This document shows positions 1 through 5,126 of a stretch of DNA of 7,525 bases, in pieces. Both the position numbers and the translations under genes were made by a program. The notes beneath the pieces were generated by a model, which was given only the letters and a program-made list of their open reading frames with translations, made no database searches and had not been told where the DNA came from. Positions within the stretch are counted from its first letter, which is position 1. Every line of letters begins with the position of its first letter. The stretch is taken from contig DCIF01000052.1 of the NCBI GenBank assembly GCA_002315795.1, positions 7,385-14,909 on the forward strand, read 5' to 3'. This stretch comes from Bacteroidales bacterium UBA1733 (GTDB lineage: Bacteria; Bacteroidota; Bacteroidia; Bacteroidales; UBA3663).

Positions 1-282
1 CATGGACATGACGGTTCGCTCTTCGGACTGAATGAGGCCCTTCGCAAGAAAATCTGCGAGTTGATTGGCTTCGAACCTAACGTCAGCTATAGCGAACAGT
101 GGATGGGAGTGCCAAATCTGGGAGAAGAACTTGTCACAAATGACCTTGTCACACCTACTTATTATCAGGTAGCTGGATATGACGGCCGACAGCCGTTTAT
201 GCATAATCTGAGTATTCTCGACCTGCTTTTTAATATGGGCAATGAGAGTATCCTCATTCTGAATAAGATTCTTATCAATTAA
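1..282 (+). CDS. WbqC-family protein, C-terminal part (5' end outside window)
   Basis: The frame is open from the first base, so this is the last 93 codons of a longer gene. The TTG at 61 is internal and not a start. The piece carries the C-terminal signature of the WbqC-like family: [19 protein letters not shown] (residues 14-32 of the fragment), then a YYQV segment, then [19 protein letters not shown] near the end. The family is named for a protein from O-antigen loci; its biochemical activity is not well established, so a role in surface glycan or glycolipid metabolism is inferred from family association only. It ends in TAA at 280-282, sharing a base with the dxs start, so the two genes are probably co-transcribed and perhaps translationally coupled. 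The N-terminal half and the true start lie upstream and cannot be assessed. The family assignment comes from remembered motif pattern and is fairly firm; the function is not. Confidence 0.82.
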   Translation, partial: HGHDGSLFGLNEALRKKICELIGFEPNVSYSEQWMGVPNLGEELVTNDLVTPTYYQVAGYDGRQPFMHNLSILDLLFNMGNESILILNKILIN

Positions 283-284
283 TG
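280..284 (+). promoter_or_regulatory. Stop/start overlap (TAATG) joining the WbqC-family gene and dxs
   Basis: The TAA ending the upstream gene and the ATG of dxs share one adenine. No purine-rich ribosome-binding sequence is obvious just upstream (the bases before it read attcttatcaat). Such overlaps usually mean one transcript and often re-initiation by ribosomes finishing the upstream gene. The overlap is seen directly; coupling is inferred. Confidence 0.6.
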
Positions 285-2186
285 GACCAAAAACTAACTG
301 AAATACTACAGCACATCGGTTATCCTGCAGACCTCCGCCAATTGCCTGTGAGCAGTTTGCCAGAGGTCTGTGAGGCCATCCGCCAGTTTATCATTGAGCA
401 GGTGAGTGTTCATCCTGGACACTTCGCTTCAAGTCTTGGTGCGGTCGAACTCACTGTAGCATTACACTATGTCTATAATACACCAGAGGACCGTCTTGTG
501 TGGGATGTAGGTCATCAGGCTTATCCTCATAAGATACTCACCGGCCGACGCGAAAGATTCTCTACCTTACGACAGAAAGGGGGCCTCAGTGGTTTTCCTA
601 CGCCTCTGGAGAGCGAATATGATACATTCTCAGCAGGTCATGCCAGCAATAGTATCAGTGCTGCTTTAGGTATGGCTGTAGCTAATAAACTCAAGGGAGA
701 CGAACGTAAGGTGGTGGCTGTGATTGGCGATGCTTCCATCAGTGGCGGTATGGCTTTTGAAGGTCTTAACAATGCCTCTTCCAGTCCGAATGACCTGCTG
801 ATCGTTCTCAATGACAACCAGATGGCGATAGATCAGAATGTAGGAGCGCTTTATCACTATCTGACCACGATCACGACCAGCCAACGCTATAACCTGTTGC
901 GTTACAAAGCATATAATGTGCTGAAGAAGCACAATCTGATAGGTGACAAGTTCCGTCGTGCCATGGTGCGTTTCGGCAATTCTATCAAGTCTCTGGTAAG
1001 TCATCGTCAGAACATCTTTGAGGGTCTCGATATCCGCTATTTTGGTCCGGTAGATGGACACAATGTCGTCAAGCTGGTAAAGACACTGCAGAAGATTAAG
1101 GATCTCCATGGCCCGAAGATGCTGCACGTCTGCACCATCAAAGGCAAGGGATTTAAGCCTGCTGAGGAAGAAGCGACTATCTGGCACGCACCAGGAAAGT
1201 TTAATCCGGAGACAGGCGAGCGCATCAAGGATAATACTGCGGGCATGCCTCCTCGTTTTCAGGATGTCTTTGGAAAGACACTGGTTGAATTGGCAGAGCA
1301 GAATGAGCGTATCGTGGGAATCACACCTGCGATGCCAACGGGTTGCTCTATGAATTTCATGATGGACCGTTTCCCAGAGCGTTCTTTTGACGTAGGTATT
1401 GCCGAGGAACATGCAGTCACCTTCAGTGGCGGTTTGGCGAAAGAGGGAAGTTTGCCTTTCTGTAACATCTATTCGTCGTTCATGCAACGCGCTTTGGATC
1501 AGGTGATCAATGATGTCTCGCTGACACATCTGCACGTCATTTTCTGTCTTGATCGTGCGGGCATCGTTGGAGCTGATGGCCCTACTCATCATGGTGTGTT
1601 TGACATTGCGCAATTCCGAGCTATTCCGGGAATGACCGTCTGCTCACCACTGAATGAACACTGGCTCAGAAAGCTGATGTACACTGCTACACTGCACGAA
1701 GAGGGTCCTTGGGTGATTCGCTATCCTCGTGGCAACGGAAGCATCGGCGGTAATCAGGAAGATGGTACACCTATGTGGCAGTGTCTGTTGGAAGAGATTC
1801 AGGTAGGTAAAGGCTACTGCTTGCGCGAAGGCCATGGAGATACGGCTGTTCTGACTTTTGGCCCGATCGGAACACAGGCGGTCAAGGCTATTGAGCAGAG
1901 TGGTGAGGATATCGCACATTATGATATGGTATTCTGTAAGCCTATAGATAAGGAACTCTTATCGGATATCTTTACGAAATACCGTCGCATCATCACTGTA
2001 GAAGATGGTATTGCCAGTGGCGGTTTTGGATCTGCTGTACTTGAGGAGGCCAACTGCCAGGGATATACAGGAAAAATCGTTCGCCTTGGTGTGCCAGACG
2101 CCTTTGTTACACATGGTTCGGTCAGCGAACTCTATCATGACTGTGGCATAGATGCTGAGCGCATCCTTGAGGTTTTAAGGTCTTGA
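282..2186 (+). CDS. dxs: 1-deoxy-D-xylulose-5-phosphate synthase
   Basis: DXS condenses pyruvate with glyceraldehyde 3-phosphate, using thiamine diphosphate (TPP) and Mg2+, in the cytosol. It is the first step of the MEP isoprenoid pathway and its product can also feed thiamine and pyridoxal synthesis. The 634 residues are full length for the family (about 620-640). Visible landmarks in order: [10 protein letters not shown] with His47; [18 protein letters not shown] (73-90); SAGHASNS (117-124); the TPP/Mg motif beginning GDASISGG at 149 and closing with the NDN at 177-179; FGPVDGHN (254-261); WHAP with His302; the pyrimidine-domain catalytic acid Glu375 in [10 protein letters not shown]; Tyr397 and Arg403 in [12 protein letters not shown]; Asp432 and His436 in [12 protein letters not shown]; and Arg480 in RYPRG. 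These match the known E. coli active-site and substrate residues (for example E370, R398, D427, H431, R478), so an active enzyme is expected. The transketolase C-terminal domain (about 510-634) is intact. The ATG at 282 gives the usual DXS N-terminus with PADLRQLP; no later start fits. The stop is TGA. Confidence 0.98.
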   Translation: MDQKLTEILQHIGYPADLRQLPVSSLPEVCEAIRQFIIEQVSVHPGHFASSLGAVELTVALHYVYNTPEDRLVWDVGHQAYPHKILTGRRERFSTLRQKGGLSGFPTPLESEYDTFSAGHASNSISAALGMAVANKLKGDERKVVAVIGDASISGGMAFEGLNNASSSPNDLLIVLNDNQMAIDQNVGALYHYLTTITTSQRYNLLRYKAYNVLKKHNLIGDKFRRAMVRFGNSIKSLVSHRQNIFEGLDIRYFGPVDGHNVVKLVKTLQKIKDLHGPKMLHVCTIKGKGFKPAEEEATIWHAPGKFNPETGERIKDNTAGMPPRFQDVFGKTLVELAEQNERIVGITPAMPTGCSMNFMMDRFPERSFDVGIAEEHAVTFSGGLAKEGSLPFCNIYSSFMQRALDQVINDVSLTHLHVIFCLDRAGIVGADGPTHHGVFDIAQFRAIPGMTVCSPLNEHWLRKLMYTATLHEEGPWVIRYPRGNGSIGGNQEDGTPMWQCLLEEIQVGKGYCLREGHGDTAVLTFGPIGTQAVKAIEQSGEDIAHYDMVFCKPIDKELLSDIFTKYRRIITVEDGIASGGFGSAVLEEANCQGYTGKIVRLGVPDAFVTHGSVSELYHDCGIDAERILEVLRS

Positions 2187-2228
2187 GAAAAGAATATTCG
2201 GTTTTTGAGGATATAATAATAACGCAAT
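2187..2228 (+). other. 42-base dxs-trkA spacer, no terminator seen
   Basis: This A/T-rich spacer has no inverted repeat able to form a terminator stem, and no match to the Bacteroides promoter pattern (TTTG near -33, TAnnTTTG near -7). A GAGG at 2207-2210 ends 18 bases before the trkA ATG, too far for a normal Shine-Dalgarno role. The run atataataataacgcaat immediately before the start fits the A/T-rich unstructured leaders common in Bacteroidota. Read-through from dxs to trkA is the simplest reading. Confidence 0.45.
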
Positions 2229-3566
2229 ATGAAAATCATCGTAGCCGGTTCTGCCGAGGTAGGTACACACTTAGCTAAGCTTTTGGCTAAGGAGAATATG
2301 GATGTGGTGCTTATGGATGCTGATCCTGAAAAAATCGCACAACTCACTTTCATGAACCTCATGACCATGGTGGGTAAACCTACCAGTATCACGTCTCTGC
2401 GTGAAGCTGGAGTACCTTCATGTGATCTGTTTATTGCAGTCACCCCAGATGAGAGCGTAAATATTCACGCTTGTATCCTGGCCTCGAGTCTTGGCGCGCG
2501 AAAAACCGTAGCACGTATTGATGATAAGGAGATGCAGACCCCTGCCAGTGCCGAGTTCTACAAGCGTATTGGCATCAGCAATCTGGTTTATCCTGAGATG
2601 TTGGCAGGTCAGGCCGTAGCATCGGCCATTATGCGTCCCTGGTCTCGTCAGAACTACGAACTCTGTGATGGTAAACTCCTGCTTATTGGCGTGAAGGTCT
2701 ATGAGGGAGCACCCATCGTGGGTCAGAACCTCATAGAAATCGGCAAACGCCATCATGACCATTTCCATGTGGCTGCCGTGAAGAAAGAGGATGAACTGAT
2801 TATCCCAAGTGCAACAGATACCATCTGTGCAGGAGATCTGGTATATTTCGTCACTGTACCGGATAAGATTGATGTCATTCGCCACATCTGTGGTAAGGCT
2901 GATCGTCATATTAAGCGAGTAATCATCATGGGAGGTACGCGTATTGGCGTTCAGACCTGTTACCAGTTGCCTCATGACATGGAGATTCTTTTCATCGAAC
3001 CCAGTCGCCAGCGAGCAGAAGAACTGATGGAGCTGGTGCCGAAAGCGCACGTCATTCAAGGAAAGATGGCTGATCAGGAAGCTATGAAGTCGGTCAACAT
3101 CTCTGAGAGCGATGCACTTGTAGCTTTAGGAGTAGAGAGCGGTTCGAATATCCTGGCTTGTCTTTCTGCCAAAAAAATGGGAGTGGGCAAGACGGTGGCC
3201 GAGGTGCCTGATGTCGAGTATATCTCTTTGGCTACCAATCTGAACATCGGATCGGTGGTTAATAAAAAGATCGTAGCAGCAAGTTCCATCTATCAGCTTT
3301 TGCTCGATGCGGACAAGACCAATGCCAAGTGCTTCAGTCTGGTCGATGCGGAGGTAGCTGATCTGGTGGCTCAGGAAGGAAGTCGCATTACGGCTAAGCC
3401 TGTCATGTATATGTCTTTACCTAAGGGAATCACTTTGGGTGGTCTGGTCAGAGATGGCAAGGGTATGACGGTTACCGGACAGACACAGATTCAAGCAGGT
3501 GATCATGTGGTGGTGGTTTGTCTGAATGAGAAGATCGCACAGGTAGAGAAGCTCTTCGTGAAATGA
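2229..3566 (+). CDS. trkA: Trk potassium uptake regulator TrkA (two RCK/KTN modules)
   Basis: TrkA is a peripheral cytosolic protein that assembles on the inner face of TrkH and gates potassium uptake according to bound nucleotide (NAD(H), ATP/ADP). The 445 residues show the duplicated layout of the family (E. coli about 458): TrkA_N 1 about 1-125 with MKIIVAGSAEVG and the ribose-contacting acid Asp30 in VVLMDAD; TrkA_C 1 about 140-222; TrkA_N 2 about 228-345 with VIIMGGTRIG and Glu257 in LFIEPSR; TrkA_C 2 about 365-445, ending AGDHVVVVCLNEKI. The segment VTPDESVNIHACILASSLGA (71-90) and its counterpart ALGVESGSNILACLSAKKMG (299-318) show the internal duplication clearly. Both glycine-rich loops lack the central glycine of GxGxxG (Ala9 and Thr237), which is unusual and is reported as a finding. 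The ATG at 2229 places the first beta strand at residue 2, as is normal. The adjacent trkH supplies its partner. The gene ends in TGA. Confidence 0.95.
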   Translation: MKIIVAGSAEVGTHLAKLLAKENMDVVLMDADPEKIAQLTFMNLMTMVGKPTSITSLREAGVPSCDLFIAVTPDESVNIHACILASSLGARKTVARIDDKEMQTPASAEFYKRIGISNLVYPEMLAGQAVASAIMRPWSRQNYELCDGKLLLIGVKVYEGAPIVGQNLIEIGKRHHDHFHVAAVKKEDELIIPSATDTICAGDLVYFVTVPDKIDVIRHICGKADRHIKRVIIMGGTRIGVQTCYQLPHDMEILFIEPSRQRAEELMELVPKAHVIQGKMADQEAMKSVNISESDALVALGVESGSNILACLSAKKMGVGKTVAEVPDVEYISLATNLNIGSVVNKKIVAASSIYQLLLDADKTNAKCFSLVDAEVADLVAQEGSRITAKPVMYMSLPKGITLGGLVRDGKGMTVTGQTQIQAGDHVVVVCLNEKIAQVEKLFVK

Positions 3567-3599
3567 TACTCTGCAGAAAATGGTGAAAGTGCTTAATTA
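3567..3599 (+). other. 33-base trkA-trkH spacer, no terminator or clear ribosome-binding site
   Basis: The spacer reads through A/T-rich sequence to cttaattaATG. A GGTGAAAG stretch lies about 10-17 bases upstream of the start but is a weak match to a Shine-Dalgarno sequence. There is no stem-loop, so trkA and trkH are most likely on the same message, as expected for two subunits of one transporter. Confidence 0.4.
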
Positions 3600-5114
3600 A
3601 TGAATACAATCAACTGGTCCCTGATTCGCCACATCTTCGGTGTGCTGTTGCTTATGGAGTCTTTCTTCATGGGTATCTCAACATCGGTAGGTGTCTATTA
3701 CCACTATGAGGTGGGAGAGAGCGACTGGATACCTTTGTTGGTTACAACGGTTATTACTGCCGGTATTGGCATTTTCATGCAACAGAGCAGCAGGAGGCAT
3801 TCAAGAAAAATCACTACCAGAGAGGGATTTTTCGTGGTTTCTTCTGCATGGGTGGTCTTCTGTCTTTTAGGAATGATACCTTTTCTGCTGACTGATACTA
3901 CATCGACCGTAGGTAGCGCATTCCTCGAGGCAATGTCCGGTTTTACTACTACTGGCTGCACTACGATTAATGATCTGGAAAGTGTCCCTCATGGCATTAT
4001 GTTCTGGCGACACCTGATGCAATGGTTGGGAGGCCTGGGTATTGTCGTGATCAGCTTGGCACTGATCCCGATGATTGGTACAGGAGCCACACAGGTATTC
4101 AGTGCTGAGACCAATGGCTTGAATGTAGATAAGCTTCGGCCGAAAATTCAGGAGACTGCACGCAGGCTATGGACGATCTATTTAGTGTTGAGCGTGATCA
4201 ATATACTGCTCTACTGGATCGGTGGTATGAGTTGGTATGATGCGGTCTGTCACATGTTTTCTACTATAGCATCTGGCGGATTCAGCACACATACGGCATC
4301 GATTGGTTTCTTCCAGTCTCCTTATATAGAATATGTGTGTTGTATCTTCCTGTTCATCACGTCGCTGAATTATAATCTGTTCTATTTCCTGGGACTCGGT
4401 TATTTCAAGCTTACCTGGAGGAATGAGGAGTTGCGTTGGTTTACCTATTCTGTCATTGGCTTCACGCTCCTTTTCATGCTGCTTAACTATTTGACAGTCT
4501 TAGGTGTAATAGGAGAGGTCTCAGACCCTACCATACTGGGAGATGGAACCTGGGAGTGCCGTTTCCGCACCTCGCTCTTCCATACGCTTACCATTATTTC
4601 TTCGGCTGGCTATCAGGCACAGTATTTTGATTATGTGGCTTGGGGACATGTATTCTGGCTGCCGACTTTGATGATGATGATTATGGGTGGCTGTTCCTCA
4701 AGTACGGCCGGCGGATTGAAGGTGGTTCGTTTCGTGGTATTGGTCAAGAATGCTAAGCAGGAGATCTTTCATGCACTCAATCCTCGTGCTGTGAGTTCCG
4801 TTCGTCTGAATGGACATACCTTGCCTCACAATACGGTGTTCAAAATACTGGCAATGTTGAGTATCTATCTCATACTGATGGTGATTTCTATTTTTATCCT
4901 TGAGTGTATGGGATTATCGTTCGATACCTCTATCGGTTGTGTCATCTCTGCCTTAGGTAATACCGGTCCTGCCTTAGGTGATGCTGGTCCTGCTTCTAAC
5001 TGGGCCTTTTTGCCTGAAGCTGCCAAATGGTTTCTGGCCATTCTGATGATGATTGGCCGTTTGGAGATCTTTACCGTCATACTGTTGTTGACTCCAATGT
5101 TCTGGAAAAAATAA
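3600..5114 (+). CDS. trkH: Trk potassium uptake system, pore-forming membrane protein TrkH
   Basis: TrkH is the inner-membrane potassium channel-like subunit, made of four helix-pore loop-helix repeats in one chain, gated by TrkA. The 504 residues fit the family (E. coli 483). Hydrophobic segments lie near 8-32, 43-61, 77-98, 137-160, 190-208, 242-266, 280-304, 349-365, 414-437 and 477-500. Pore loops: 1, SGFTTTGCTTI at 113-123; 2, ASGGFSTHTASI at 224-235; 3, SSAGYQAQYFDYVAW at 334-348; 4, ALGNTGPALG at 451-460. The second half has MGGCSSSTAGGLKVVR (362-377), the region of the intramembrane gating loop, and the family's C-terminal GRLEIFTVILLLTP (486-499). Loop 1 is classical; loop 3 departs from the usual TGFTTxD-type sequence but keeps its filter glycine (Gly337). 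TrkH and KtrB are close relatives; the extra N-terminal helices and the two-module TrkA partner favour TrkH. The ATG at 3600 precedes the first helix; the stop is TAA. Confidence 0.95.
   Translation: MNTINWSLIRHIFGVLLLMESFFMGISTSVGVYYHYEVGESDWIPLLVTTVITAGIGIFMQQSSRRHSRKITTREGFFVVSSAWVVFCLLGMIPFLLTDTTSTVGSAFLEAMSGFTTTGCTTINDLESVPHGIMFWRHLMQWLGGLGIVVISLALIPMIGTGATQVFSAETNGLNVDKLRPKIQETARRLWTIYLVLSVINILLYWIGGMSWYDAVCHMFSTIASGGFSTHTASIGFFQSPYIEYVCCIFLFITSLNYNLFYFLGLGYFKLTWRNEELRWFTYSVIGFTLLFMLLNYLTVLGVIGEVSDPTILGDGTWECRFRTSLFHTLTIISSAGYQAQYFDYVAWGHVFWLPTLMMMIMGGCSSSTAGGLKVVRFVVLVKNAKQEIFHALNPRAVSSVRLNGHTLPHNTVFKILAMLSIYLILMVISIFILECMGLSFDTSIGCVISALGNTGPALGDAGPASNWAFLPEAAKWFLAILMMIGRLEIFTVILLLTPMFWKK
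4948..4989 (+). repeat. Two 21-base direct repeats within trkH pore loop 4
   Basis: Bases 4948-4968 and 4969-4989 are adjacent copies, each starting ctgccttaggt and ending ggtc, differing at three positions. In frame they give ALGNTGP and ALGDAGP. The protein pattern GNxGPxLGxxGP is, from memory, normal for this loop in the TrkH family, so the DNA repeat probably reflects a conserved motif plus similar codon choice and not a recent duplication. Confidence 0.5.
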
Positions 5115-5126
5115 AAATTAAATATA
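5115..5126 (+). other. 12-base all-A/T trkH-ftsK spacer
   Basis: The spacer aaattaaatata consists only of A and T and leads directly into the ftsK ATG. There is no Shine-Dalgarno-like sequence; A/T-rich, unstructured initiation regions of this kind are typical of Bacteroidota. There is no room for a separate promoter or terminator between the genes, although a promoter inside the trkH coding region cannot be excluded. Confidence 0.45.

Noticed and set aside
61..282. A stand-alone 73-residue small protein starting at TTG 61
   Set aside because: The same frame stays open to base 1 and the upstream residues belong to the WbqC-family C-terminal region, so this is part of a longer gene.
666..1613. 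A 315-codon open frame on the minus strand inside dxs
   Set aside because: It lies wholly inside a full-length dxs with all catalytic motifs. Its translation is rich in Arg, His, Thr and Ile, has no recognisable domain, and has no leader or neighbour of its own. It is a shadow of the coding frame.
2187..2228. A possible promoter in the dxs-trkA spacer (TTTTTG and TATAAT-like strings)
   Set aside because: The strings do not form a correctly spaced Bacteroides -33/-7 pair, and TATAAT-like runs are expected by chance in an A/T-rich leader.
2418..3059. A 213-codon minus-strand open frame inside trkA
   Set aside because: It is fully covered by an intact trkA frame and has no domain-like pattern, so it is an antisense shadow.
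4948..4989. A recent 21-base duplication in trkH altering pore loop 4
   Set aside because: The resulting GNxGPxLGxxGP pattern fits the TrkH family as I remember it, so the repetition is likely old and functional. An alignment would settle it.
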